Positions 28,947 through 35,808 of a stretch of 35,808 bases of DNA are shown here, piece by piece (positions within the stretch are counted from its first letter, which is position 1; every line of letters begins with the position of its first letter). The stretch is from a virus. The notes beneath the pieces were generated by a model. It had not been told where the DNA came from. It did not search any database and saw only the letters and a program-made list of their open reading frames with translations. The stretch is from the IMG/VR virus record IMGVR_UViG_3300009604_000029, positions 1 to 35,808 of that record. The stretch is one strand, 5' to 3'. The position numbers and the translations under genes are program-made.

Positions 28947-29384
28947 CTAGACCTCTAATCCGTGATCGAAGTTCTCCTTCTTCAGAGAAAGGAGGGTCTC
29001 ACCCGGAGACCAGTTGCGGTTGGCCCCGAAGTCAGGATGGTGGAGACTGAAGTTAGCTCCGTGAGTTCTCTTTAATAGAACGGCCTCGATCTCCTCTCTA
29101 TCTTCAGGGAGGACGATTCTGAGCCATTTGCCTTCGTTCTCCAGATTCCCGCACTCGCAGCACATGAAGTAGGGAAAGCTCAGATCGATAATGATAGCCG
29201 AGGCGCAGGAGCACTCCACTATCCATTTGCTTCGATTAATACGGGCCTTGATCTCCCCCGACACGTTCACCTTATCGTTAGGCTCTTCTAACTCGCCATT
29301 CCCCGACATTAGGTACATCTTGGCAGTGAGATAGAGGAAGCTCACGTTAGGCTGATGATCCTTGTGCTGTATGATGATATCCAT
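28947..29384 (-). CDS. Hypothetical zinc-finger protein in the tail operon
   Basis: A 145-residue protein from ATG 29384, one base after the previous stop (TAATATG). Residues about 60-85 hold ECSCASAIIIDLSFPYFMCC followed by ECGN, a CxC...CCxC set that could hold zinc. After it comes KWLRIVLPEDREEIEAVLLK, then the segment ANRNWSPGETLLSLKKENFD. The C-terminal W.PGET pattern with a following strand recurs in small phage proteins encoded between distal tail genes. I do not know its function; a virion assembly or adaptor role fits the context. The frame is open upstream, but that part is shadow. Confidence 0.6.
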   Translation of the reverse strand: MDIIIQHKDHQPNVSFLYLTAKMYLMSGNGELEEPNDKVNVSGEIKARINRSKWIVECSCASAIIIDLSFPYFMCCECGNLENEGKWLRIVLPEDREEIEAVLLKRTHGANFSLHHPDFGANRNWSPGETLLSLKKENFDHGLEV

Positions 29385-29385
29385 A

Positions 29386-30912
29386 TTAATATCCTGGGAT
29401 GGTAGTAGTCCCCAGTTTAGAAGTATTAAGCGTCCACCAGTCGGAGAACCCCTCGGCCTTGGAGCACCCATATGTAACGGTGTGCCTGCGATGGGAGTCG
29501 ATGACGTGCCGCTCCGACTCGATGTAGAAATCCGTTTGATCCATCCTCAGGGATCTGCTGCCGGTTCCGATAACGGTGATCCTGTCATTTATATCTCGAC
29601 TCATGATAGACTTCATGTGAGTGGAGTCTCGATTGCCGCTTACCGTCATCTGAATGAGAGGAACCTTGTCCTTATTAACTCTTAGTATCCACAGGGCTCC
29701 ATCCCTGGCCTCAGCTATGGTGGGGATGAACTCCGCTGGTGATGGATACTTTCTTCTGCCATGAGCCGTCTGGCTATCGCTGTCCTCCTCCCGAATAAGC
29801 GCGGAGGTCTGAGTCAGCGCATTACCTCGGGCCTGACTAAAGGTGAGGAACCCAGCCAGGCTCCCAGTATTTGTCCAGGTCATTTTCATAGCCTGGGAGA
29901 ACTTCTCGACCACGATATTAGATGCCGTTGTCACGTTAGTCCCCGTTCCAGCTGTCGTCTCATTAAACGTGAAGTCGGCTGTCGCGGTTGGAGTAACCCA
30001 GTCATCCACGGCTACTACGTTCAGTGTGGAGGTCTCATTGGGATGCCGAGCCCATATGACGAGCGTCCCCCCATTTGGAGCTATAGGAGGGAAATCAGCC
30101 GACGCCACTCCCATCTTCCACAGAGTCCCCAGAGCCGCAGTGCTGTAGGTGATCACCGGGATCTCAATAGAGTTAAAGATAAAGGGCAGGGGATTAACCG
30201 ATACCAGATTCGAGTATCCCAGAGTGCCTGTGGAGCTATCTGTAAAGGTGTCCTGGCTCAAAGTAAATGGGGATTTGAGACGAGCGTGCCTATCATGAAA
30301 ACCGATCTTCCCGTCCTTCGTCTCGAAGATGAATCCATTCTCCGACACCTCGACTGCCCTGAGGGCATTCATCGCGTAGGTATCGCTGCGCCAGAACCGA
30401 GTGAGCGTCGTCTGACCAGTACTTATGGATCTGTCCGCGCTGGGCCAGCTAGCCTTATCCAGAATAGTCCCCACAGCCTTATCCGTCGGTACATTAAGGA
30501 GAAGCGGGATATCTATCTGATCCTGGTTGATGTATCCCAGTGGGCCTATGGCCGCAACCTCAGCGATGTTCAGTTGTCTCAGATCCGCACGAGGAGTGAT
30601 AGACTCGATGAATCCAGTATATAGAGTCTCCGCTGTCGGAGCCGTCGCCCGAATACGTATCTTACGAGCCGGTTCCAGAGATCCAAACAGAGGCCCTCCG
30701 CTGTTGAGATCCTCGTAGTCTCCAGAATCGTTGTTAAGGAGAAGAGTCAGCCTGCTCGCCTGGGATCGACCTGTTAGTTGGGACTCCTTGTCTCTGCCTC
30801 TAATCCAGGTGGTAAACAAGGCCCTGGACGTGACATTGTCCCCAGTACCCGTGAAGGTGCCGATATTACCCCAGTCAATCTCGACTACGTATGTCCCTAG
30901 AGTCCCTGCCAT
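29386..30912 (-). CDS. Distal tail / baseplate-hub-like minor tail protein
   Basis: A 508-residue structural protein following the tape measure. The start GTYVVEIDWGNIGTFTGTGD with VTSRALFTTWIRGRDKESQL, then RLTLLLNNDSGDYEDLNSGG and KIRIRATAPTAETLYTGFIE are typical of siphovirus minor tail proteins that combine Dit- and hub-like beta domains. The centre (GFIFETKDGKIGFHDRHAR) resembles Gp27/Tal-type strands. No peptidase or lysozyme motif is visible. Position right after the tape measure supports a role closing the tail tip. It overlaps neither neighbour, and its stop is one base before the next ATG. Confidence 0.75.
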   Translation of the reverse strand: MAGTLGTYVVEIDWGNIGTFTGTGDNVTSRALFTTWIRGRDKESQLTGRSQASRLTLLLNNDSGDYEDLNSGGPLFGSLEPARKIRIRATAPTAETLYTGFIESITPRADLRQLNIAEVAAIGPLGYINQDQIDIPLLLNVPTDKAVGTILDKASWPSADRSISTGQTTLTRFWRSDTYAMNALRAVEVSENGFIFETKDGKIGFHDRHARLKSPFTLSQDTFTDSSTGTLGYSNLVSVNPLPFIFNSIEIPVITYSTAALGTLWKMGVASADFPPIAPNGGTLVIWARHPNETSTLNVVAVDDWVTPTATADFTFNETTAGTGTNVTTASNIVVEKFSQAMKMTWTNTGSLAGFLTFSQARGNALTQTSALIREEDSDSQTAHGRRKYPSPAEFIPTIAEARDGALWILRVNKDKVPLIQMTVSGNRDSTHMKSIMSRDINDRITVIGTGSRSLRMDQTDFYIESERHVIDSHRRHTVTYGCSKAEGFSDWWTLNTSKLGTTTIPGY

Positions 30913-33057
30913 TTAGCCTCTGACCACAATAATGTCGTGGAAGGCCCCTCCACCAACCGCACGGCGGAAGGCTGCCTGGATGTGCTGATCCAGACTGTCG
31001 ATCCCCACGATGGCACCCTGTAGGTTCATCACTACTGTAAGGGATCCTCCCCCTCCCATCATTCCTCTTCGCTGTCGTGAGGGAGGAGTGACGACCTCCT
31101 GCCCGTGAGCCATGATTAGCCGAGGCTCCCCCGGAGCACCTGGGACGACCCCACCTCGATCTAACTGAGGAGTCAGATGATTCACTATCCGCTGAAGGTT
31201 ATTTATCAGGGCATCACGCTGAGCCGTCTGAGGCTGAGACATAAGCTCATTAATCTGCCTAAAGGCGTCATCGATTCTGCGCTGGATATCCCGTCTATTC
31301 TCCGCTGTAGCCTCGGCAGTGGCGCTCCCCCCGGCTACAGCCTTGTTAGCCTCCTCAGCCTTCTCCTTCGCCCTCTCAAACAGCCCCATAAGGCCTTCCC
31401 ACTTAACTCCCACCTCCTCCGCGAAGGCTGCCATCACTCCCTTGAGGTTATCCGAGCTTATCCCCATTTCAGCCAGCTTGCCAATGATGGTGTCTACCGA
31501 TTGATGCGTGACCTGCTGCCACTTCTCAATCACAGTAGTAGTGGTGACCCCGAACTCCTCAAACTTATCTAGCACCGGATCCAGATCATCTCGAATTCTA
31601 TTATATGAATCGAGGATCCTTTGACTAGCTTTCTCCTCAGCAAGAGCATTCCTATCCGCTAGAGCTATCCTGTCGGCGCTAGCTTGTCGGAGATCACCCA
31701 TGATTCTTTCTATCGAAGTTCTGTTATTATTGACTCTCTCCTTGTTACCCTGAGCCAGCCGAGCAGATAATTGCTTCTGACGCTCCGATTGTTCTTCAAC
31801 CGAGTTATTTACTGCTTCAGTTAGATCTCCATAGGAATCAATGACCTCCTCATTACTTTTAGTAATCACCTCCCCAACCTTCTCAGAGGCCTCACCCATC
31901 TTCTCTATCGTATCAGTGGCGATATCGATTTTAGGGATGCCCTCATTAATTTTATCAATGGCCTTCTGCATCGCATCCCCGAACTTATTTGGGCCAGGGA
32001 TGGCGTCGAGGACGGCCTTGGCGGCTTTGAGCATGCCTGCGAGGGCCTTCCGATGGACGATGGTCATCTTGTTAAAGAGGTCAATAATGAAGTTGACCGC
32101 TGACTCAGTTGCCTTCTTTATTCCATTCCAGACAGTGTCCCAGTTCTTCCAGAGGAGGATTATTCCAGCCACGAGAGCCGCAATAGCCACAACCACGAGA
32201 CCGATTGGCCCAGTAGCGAGGGCCAGGGCACCACCGAGAGCAGTCACACCGGCTATGATTGCAGGAAGGAGCAAGATTAGAGGCCCCAGTACGGCCATCA
32301 CAGCCCCGATAGCTACAGCGACTATACCTAGAACTTTAGTCAGTTTAGGATGAGCCTGCGTCCACTCAATTACCTTTCGAGAGATCTTCTCGATTATGAC
32401 CGCTCCCTTCTGCATGATAGGGATAAGGGCATCCCCCAGGATCTGGAGGACATCACCCATTCGATTCTTCATTTGAGTGAATGGATCAGCAGCTGCCTCA
32501 GCAGCACCTCCGAATTGCTTAGTGAGGGCAGCCATAATCTCAGTTTGAGTAGCCCCCTTCGCTAATACAATCCCATATCTAGAGAGGCTAGATGTCTCCC
32601 CCGCGATCGCTTTACCGACAAGGAGAGAGGCTGACTTTAGATCTATCCCAGCCCCTGCCGCCACATCAGTAGTAACGGCAAGAGCATCTAATACCCCATC
32701 CCATTTACCCCCTATAGTAACCAACTTCTGCAAGGCATCCCGTTGCTCCTCATCTCCGAAGTTAGTCTTGCGCTGTTGGGATTCTATAAGAGATTCAATC
32801 TTATCCTTCTGACTATCATAGGATTGCCCGATATTCTTCAGGGACTGATCGAGCCTCTTTATACCAATAATCTGCTCCTGAGAGGACTTAACAGCCAGTC
32901 CACCAATAGCAAGTATAGATGCTCCCGCTACGGTGAAGGCCTTACCCACACCTGCGGCCTTCTTGGCGAACGCGTCTACACCTCTCCCAGCGGAGGCCAT
33001 AGCTGCGGCAGATCGATCAACCGCCGTTAGAACCATTTGGAGTTTTAGATCAGCCAC
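30913..33057 (-). CDS. Tail tape-measure protein
   Basis: Sets tail length and enters the host membrane at DNA injection. 714 residues. The N-terminal half is helical and coiled (MADLKLQMVLTAVDRSAAAM), then a strongly hydrophobic stretch lies around residues 240-305 (VLGIVAVAIGAVMAVLGPLI, LVVVAIAALVAGIILLWKNW), typical of tape measures. A long Asn/Gln/Glu-rich coil follows and a C-terminal LDRGGVVPGAPGEP segment with RRGMMGGGG. By the usual rule of about 1.5 angstrom per residue, a tail of roughly 105-110 nm is predicted. It starts inside the frameshifted chaperone gene (eight-base overlap). It is clearly siphovirus in type. Confidence 0.92.
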   Translation of the reverse strand: MADLKLQMVLTAVDRSAAAMASAGRGVDAFAKKAAGVGKAFTVAGASILAIGGLAVKSSQEQIIGIKRLDQSLKNIGQSYDSQKDKIESLIESQQRKTNFGDEEQRDALQKLVTIGGKWDGVLDALAVTTDVAAGAGIDLKSASLLVGKAIAGETSSLSRYGIVLAKGATQTEIMAALTKQFGGAAEAAADPFTQMKNRMGDVLQILGDALIPIMQKGAVIIEKISRKVIEWTQAHPKLTKVLGIVAVAIGAVMAVLGPLILLLPAIIAGVTALGGALALATGPIGLVVVAIAALVAGIILLWKNWDTVWNGIKKATESAVNFIIDLFNKMTIVHRKALAGMLKAAKAVLDAIPGPNKFGDAMQKAIDKINEGIPKIDIATDTIEKMGEASEKVGEVITKSNEEVIDSYGDLTEAVNNSVEEQSERQKQLSARLAQGNKERVNNNRTSIERIMGDLRQASADRIALADRNALAEEKASQRILDSYNRIRDDLDPVLDKFEEFGVTTTTVIEKWQQVTHQSVDTIIGKLAEMGISSDNLKGVMAAFAEEVGVKWEGLMGLFERAKEKAEEANKAVAGGSATAEATAENRRDIQRRIDDAFRQINELMSQPQTAQRDALINNLQRIVNHLTPQLDRGGVVPGAPGEPRLIMAHGQEVVTPPSRQRRGMMGGGGSLTVVMNLQGAIVGIDSLDQHIQAAFRRAVGGGAFHDIIVVRG

Positions 33058-33684
33058 CTAGTCCAGGCCCTCCAAGGACATCATCCTCCTCTTCCGAGGG
33101 CTCACCTCTGGCCTCATTCTCAGCACTAAGGAGAATGGAGATATTAGTCACTACCTCATCTGGGGTATCCATGTAATCGGGATAACTCCATCCCGTTCTA
33201 AGAAGAAAAGCCGCCTCAGACATAACTATAGTCAGAGGAGCGCTCTCCAGTATAGACGCTAGGGAGTCTTCGAATCTTTTTTTGCTTCTGCTTCGCTGAG
33301 GGGTACATAGAGCTCCTGCATACGAACGAGGACTACTTCCGTCTGTGGATCCGGCAGAGTATCCAGAAAGTCTACTGAAACGGCTGAGTCCCACGACCAG
33401 GCAACCGTTCCATGTATTAGGTAGGCATCGTCATCTGCGTCAACATCGAAGGACTCCAGATCCTGAAACATCCGCCTCTTCAGGGCCTCTTTATCTTCGA
33501 AGTCGATATCCTCATTTGGATCAATCTTGGGTAGATTCTTCATGGCGGACTTCCTTATGGCCTTCCGCATACCTCGTGTCACCAGAGTCCGTATAGTCCA
33601 CCATGACCCATCAGAGAATCTAAACGTCTCCTCATCACTGGGCTCATTCACCTCAATAGTAAAATCTTCGGGCTGGGTTAACAT
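33050..33684 (-). CDS. Tail assembly chaperone long form, made by -1 frameshift (gpGT-like)
   Basis: The longer chaperone (about 211 residues) begins at ATG 33684 and shifts into the -1 frame on the slippery A_AAA_AAA at 33283-33277. The junction reads SEAEAKK then RFEDSLASILESAPLTIVMS. The second part is helical and ends in an acidic, Gly-rich tail (EEEDDVLGGPGLGG). In phage lambda the equivalent G-T fusion binds tape measure and recruits tail tube protein. The -1 frame has no sensible start of its own, and its stop overlaps the tape-measure start by eight bases, as expected. Confidence 0.85.
33259..33684 (-). CDS. Tail assembly chaperone short form (gpG-like)
   Basis: The unshifted product, 141 residues, ends at TAG 33261-33259, six codons after the slippery site. 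Its start MLTQPEDFTIEVNEPSDEET and GSWWTIRTLVTRGMRKAIRK, then the acidic helical middle (KIDPNEDIDFEDKEALKRRM) fit known siphovirus G proteins in size and place. It ends SEAEAKKDSKTP. The short and long forms are made in a fixed ratio in known phages. ATG 33684 follows AGAGGTG. Tube-protein genes precede it and the tape measure follows. Confidence 0.85.
   Translation of the reverse strand: MLTQPEDFTIEVNEPSDEETFRFSDGSWWTIRTLVTRGMRKAIRKSAMKNLPKIDPNEDIDFEDKEALKRRMFQDLESFDVDADDDAYLIHGTVAWSWDSAVSVDFLDTLPDPQTEVVLVRMQELYVPLSEAEAKKDSKTP
33277..33283 (-). other. Programmed -1 ribosomal frameshift site A_AAA_AAA
   Basis: On the minus strand the zero frame reads GCA AAA AAA GAT, so the heptamer A AAA AAA fits the X XXY YYZ rule. 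Slippage gives AAA AAA AGA TTC, joining the two chaperone frames. The zero-frame stop comes 16 bases later. Confidence 0.85.
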
Positions 33685-33696
33685 GACTAGGCACCT

Positions 33697-33906
33697 CTAT
33701 CTGTTTGGTTTAAGTGAATATGGATAAGCGGAGAAAGCTCGCTCTCTATCGAATTCGGCTTCTAGATCCGTTCCGCATTGAGGACAATACTTCACTGCAA
33801 TCCCCTGGCTACGCCAGCCTGATCCACTGCGGAAGGCCGGTTGCCACCGAGGCCCCGTCCCAGATGGACATACATGCCGTATCTCCTGGTTGACTGTAAT
33901 CGGCAT
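33697..33906 (-). CDS. Small zinc-ribbon-like protein in the tail operon
   Basis: A 69-residue protein with one clear knuckle VKYCPQCGTDLE and an earlier Cys in IRHVCPSGTGPRWQ, so a complete zinc site would need His or the single Cys. It lies between a tail-tube-like gene and the chaperone gene and has a good start (GGAG before ATG 33906). It is too short for a structural tail protein. It may be an adaptor or simply a cargo gene; no role is assigned. The gap to each neighbour is only 12-15 bases. Confidence 0.6.
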   Translation of the reverse strand: MPITVNQEIRHVCPSGTGPRWQPAFRSGSGWRSQGIAVKYCPQCGTDLEAEFDRERAFSAYPYSLKPNR

Positions 33907-33921
33907 TACGTACTCCGTGGA

Positions 33922-34347
33922 TTAGACTGTGCCTACTGTGACCGTCCCATCGACAACGAATCGGGCCTCGTAGCCCACTCTCTCTCGAATAGCCGCAGAC
34001 GGCCTATAGGATAGGCACAGGGATTCCCCATTGAACTTACGCCTGCCCGAGGCAGTGCCGAAGGGATAGAACTCCCAGGATCCCAGCGTACCAACCAGAG
34101 TGGCGAACACCGGATCCGATCCATCTGTCTGGTCATCAACGAAGCCAGCTAGGGTGTATTCCCCGCTCTGTTCGATCCCCGCAATGAATCGCTCCCCAGT
34201 ATCATTAAAGCTGGTGACGTCGATCTGAGCCACTTCCTTACCTGGGGGATTGCTCACTGAATCGATATACTGAGTCATGTTCTTGAGCGTCCCCAGGTTA
34301 TTATCCTGCTTCCACTCGGTGTTTCCGTTGACGATGTACTTGGCCAT
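33922..34347 (-). CDS. Tail tube-like protein (second, small)
   Basis: A 141-residue beta-rich protein. Segments VAQIDVTSFNDTGERFIAGI, EYTLAGFVDDQTDGSDPVFA and GSWEFYPFGTASGRRKFNGE match the pattern of siphovirus major tail proteins (a T-F-D-S-G-E-R strand followed by an F-x-D-D turn). The same pattern occurs in the 235-residue protein at 34537-35244 (DSTTFQDSGERMVGGVRADG), so the two are probably paralogues. Which one makes the tube cannot be told; the other may be a terminator or a decoration. It precedes the chaperones, the usual place of the tube gene. Confidence 0.75.
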   Translation of the reverse strand: MAKYIVNGNTEWKQDNNLGTLKNMTQYIDSVSNPPGKEVAQIDVTSFNDTGERFIAGIEQSGEYTLAGFVDDQTDGSDPVFATLVGTLGSWEFYPFGTASGRRKFNGESLCLSYRPSAAIRERVGYEARFVVDGTVTVGTV

Positions 34348-34349
34348 CG

Positions 34350-34562
34350 TTATACCTCCTTGATCGCTCCCTTATCTAGAAGGCGAGCTATGTTTAGTCG
34401 CTGTCCACCTGGGCACGTCACATCCGATAAGCTAAACTCTTCATCCTTTCCATATCCTCTCCAGTACTTCTTAAGAGGGATCCCCTTTTTATCAACGGGT
34501 TCGAAGGATATCCCATCACATATGACTCTGTATCTCTTATCCTCTTTTGAAGATGATGGCAT
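34350..34562 (-). CDS. Small hypothetical protein between tail-tube genes
   Basis: A 70-residue protein from ATG 34562; the upstream part of its frame is shadow of the preceding gene. It is basic, with YRVICDGISFEPVDKKGIPL and KYWRGYGKDEEFSLSDVTCP, then LNIARLLDKGAIKEV, which resembles a small SH3-like beta barrel with a C-terminal helix. Many siphoviruses carry such small proteins between connector and tail genes. It overlaps the end of the tube-like gene by 26 bases. No function is assigned. Confidence 0.55.
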   Translation of the reverse strand: MPSSSKEDKRYRVICDGISFEPVDKKGIPLKKYWRGYGKDEEFSLSDVTCPGGQRLNIARLLDKGAIKEV

Positions 34563-35244
34563 AAATCGCCGTCCCCGCTGTAGTACTGGAATACGCTGCT
34601 CGATAGTAGCGATCCAGGGTTCCTGATGTGGACACCTTAGCCGCTGTCGGAGCAGTAGCCAGGAATGTCGTGAATACAGCCCATGTTGTACCGTCCGAGC
34701 TATCCTCAACTCGAAGGGTTCCGCTCCCCGTGGCCAGGTTCCCCGCCATGCTGAACATGTGGGCATACATGGTTCCACCCGCCGTGGACAGCGCTCCGGC
34801 GTCCAGGGTGCCGAAGTTAGCGGCTGCGGTTCCTGTGGTCTTGGGAGCCATCAGCTCGCTTCGATCCCAGGCCTGATCCGGCCTTGTGATGGTCTCCTGA
34901 CGCACCATGTCCCTAATGTTTATGGGATTCCTGGCAGCATACATTTGTCCAGTGGATCCGTAGGATACTGATCCGGTATTACTTCCAATGACGACACTGA
35001 TAACTCGATTACCGCTCCCGAGGTGCGTTCCAACAGCGTCGTTCATAGAGTCGCTGTCTTCCAGGAGCCCTGCCCACTCAAATCCATCTGCACGGACTCC
35101 CCCCACCATCCGCTCACCTGAGTCCTGGAAGGTGGTGGAGTCTATTCCAGGCGCAGCTAGCTCGATAGAGAAGCTTGTAGTGGCCGGAGTTAGATCATAC
35201 TTATCGAAGTAGACCTTAACGTCCCTAAACAGGAATTTAGCCAT
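34537..35244 (-). CDS. Tail tube-like protein with C-terminal beta domain
   Basis: A 235-residue virion protein. Residues 1-130 carry the tail-tube-like strands (DVKVYFDKYDLTPATTSFSI, STTFQDSGERMVGGVRADGF, EWAGLLEDSDSM). Residues 140-235 look like an added beta-sandwich (GTLRVEDSSDGTTWAVFTTF, AAKVSTSGTLDRYYRAAYSS), similar to Ig-like or discoidin-type surface domains of phage virions. The extra domain may stick out from the tail. It overlaps the connector gene by eight bases, so the order is connector, tube, small protein, tube paralogue. With the shorter paralogue it could form a two-subunit tube. Confidence 0.75.
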   Translation of the reverse strand: MAKFLFRDVKVYFDKYDLTPATTSFSIELAAPGIDSTTFQDSGERMVGGVRADGFEWAGLLEDSDSMNDAVGTHLGSGNRVISVVIGSNTGSVSYGSTGQMYAARNPINIRDMVRQETITRPDQAWDRSELMAPKTTGTAAANFGTLDAGALSTAGGTMYAHMFSMAGNLATGSGTLRVEDSSDGTTWAVFTTFLATAPTAAKVSTSGTLDRYYRAAYSSTTAGTAIYAIIFKRG

Positions 35245-35725
35245 TTCTTCTCCATTTAGTCTCGATTGCGCTGATCATTGATCTCAGATGCATATCTATC
35301 TTGGGAGAGGCCGTGTCCATTGCCCTGGTTAGCGTCTTATATCCCTCCCTCCCCTGCTGGAAGATACGCCTTGCTATTGAGAAGGCCGCTCCTCTGGGAT
35401 TAGTGAATCCCTTTCGTCTGGCCCACTTCTCAATCGGCTCTACGGGAGGTCTCTTCCCTGGACGCTGACCGAACTCCAGAGTGGGTGCGTATTCCAGATT
35501 AGATCCCACCACGGCCTGGGTAGGTGCCACATCCGTAGTGATGGATCCCCTGTATCGGCCAGTATCGACAGGAGCGTCCTCCTTGGCTATCGCCTCCACC
35601 TCGAACACGCTACTACTGAGGAAGTCCTTGAGAGGGCCTCCGATGAACTTCTTATTCTTCATCTGCCGCTGGACGTCCTTGAGCTCATCGTCAGACAGGT
35701 CGAACTTTATTGGAGATACTGGCAT
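35237..35725 (-). CDS. HK97 gp10-like head-tail connector protein
   Basis: A 162-residue protein of the HK97 gp10 family, which links the head connector to the tail. The hallmark is AKEDAPVDTGRYRGSITTDV followed by VVGSNLEYAPTLEFGQRPGK, matching the P-x-D-T-G-x-x-R-xS and Y-A-x-x-x-E-x-G motifs. The N-terminal segment (LSDDELKDVQRQMKNKKFIG) is helical. The start ATG 35725 overlaps the stop of the preceding partial gene by one base (TGATG). Gene position before the tube genes is the normal one. Confidence 0.88.
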   Translation of the reverse strand: MPVSPIKFDLSDDELKDVQRQMKNKKFIGGPLKDFLSSSVFEVEAIAKEDAPVDTGRYRGSITTDVAPTQAVVGSNLEYAPTLEFGQRPGKRPPVEPIEKWARRKGFTNPRGAAFSIARRIFQQGREGYKTLTRAMDTASPKIDMHLRSMISAIETKWRRNG

Positions 35726-35808
35726 CAGCCTACCGTCTTAATGACCCAGATGATGAGATCGAATCCGAAGTAGTTGCCTCCACCTAGGGACTTACGTCCG
35801 ATCCCCTC
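35725..35808 (-). CDS. C-terminal fragment of a connector-module protein (cut at window edge)
   Basis: Only the last 27 residues lie inside, ending in TGA at 35727-35725. They read EGIGRKSLGGGNYFGFDLII and then WVIKTVG. The N-terminal part is beyond the window. Its place before the gp10-like gene suggests a head-completion or stopper protein. The fragment is too short to identify. Confidence 0.55.
   Translation of the reverse strand, partial: EGIGRKSLGGGNYFGFDLIIWVIKTVG

Noticed and set aside
1-35808. tRNA genes
   Set aside because: Gaps between genes are short, none exceeds about 150 bases, and no cloverleaf with a CCA-like end was seen by eye; a tRNA-finding program would be decisive.

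Overview
This window is part of the genome of a tailed double-stranded DNA phage with a siphovirus-type tail. It has an HK97-fold portal, a large terminase, a tape-measure protein, a frameshifted tail-assembly chaperone pair and a family-A replication polymerase. Every gene I can support lies on the minus strand, so the biological reading direction is from the right end to the left end. Start codons have ordinary Shine-Dalgarno sites, genes overlap by 1-17 bases or are separated by one base, and three sites look like sigma-70 promoters. A bacterial host is therefore likely, but nothing here identifies it. I see no integrase or repressor. The portal is cut at base 1 and a connector gene is cut at base 35808. 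The rest of the portal, the protease, the major capsid protein and some connectors presumably lie outside, so the window is most of a permuted or circular genome rather than all of it.

Layout in transcription order. From 35808 to about 27 kb is the tail module: connector, tail-tube-like proteins, chaperones with a programmed -1 frameshift, tape measure, distal tail protein and fibre-like proteins. From 27.0 to 25.5 kb are small genes of unknown or membrane type, in the position where lysis genes often sit, but no endolysin is recognisable. A promoter at about 25.5 kb starts the replication and nucleotide module, which runs without large gaps to 5.9 kb: RuvC-like nuclease, SNF2 helicase, PD-(D/E)XK nuclease with an Fe-S site, a putative annealing protein, dNMP kinase, FAD oxidoreductase, SSB-like protein, primase-polymerase, SF1 helicase, then QueD, QueE, PRTase-FolE, a small HTH protein, a QueD-like/deoxyribosyltransferase fusion, MazG, class II ribonucleotide reductase, a DHH phosphoesterase, an unknown protein, DpdA, PurA and a UDG-PolA fusion. 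A monocistronic acidic protein with its own promoter and terminator follows, then small genes and an HNH endonuclease ending in a terminator. A new promoter then leads into the packaging genes (small and large terminase, portal).

The most interesting system is the DNA-modification and nucleotide-supply block between 8.4 and 16.4 kb. FolE, QueD and QueE make 7-carboxy-7-deazaguanine (CDG) from GTP, and DpdA is the family that exchanges guanine in DNA for a 7-deazaguanine. QueC, which turns CDG into preQ0, is absent from the window. The same operon carries two unusual fusions: a phosphoribosyltransferase domain on FolE, and a QueD-like T-fold domain on a nucleoside-deoxyribosyltransferase-like domain. 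It also carries PurA, a class II reductase, MazG and a nearby dNMP kinase. I infer that the phage carries 7-deazaguanine-type bases in its DNA, possibly CDG itself or a further derivative. Consistent with relaxed restriction pressure, GGATCC occurs about 50 times by eye, where about nine are expected by chance.
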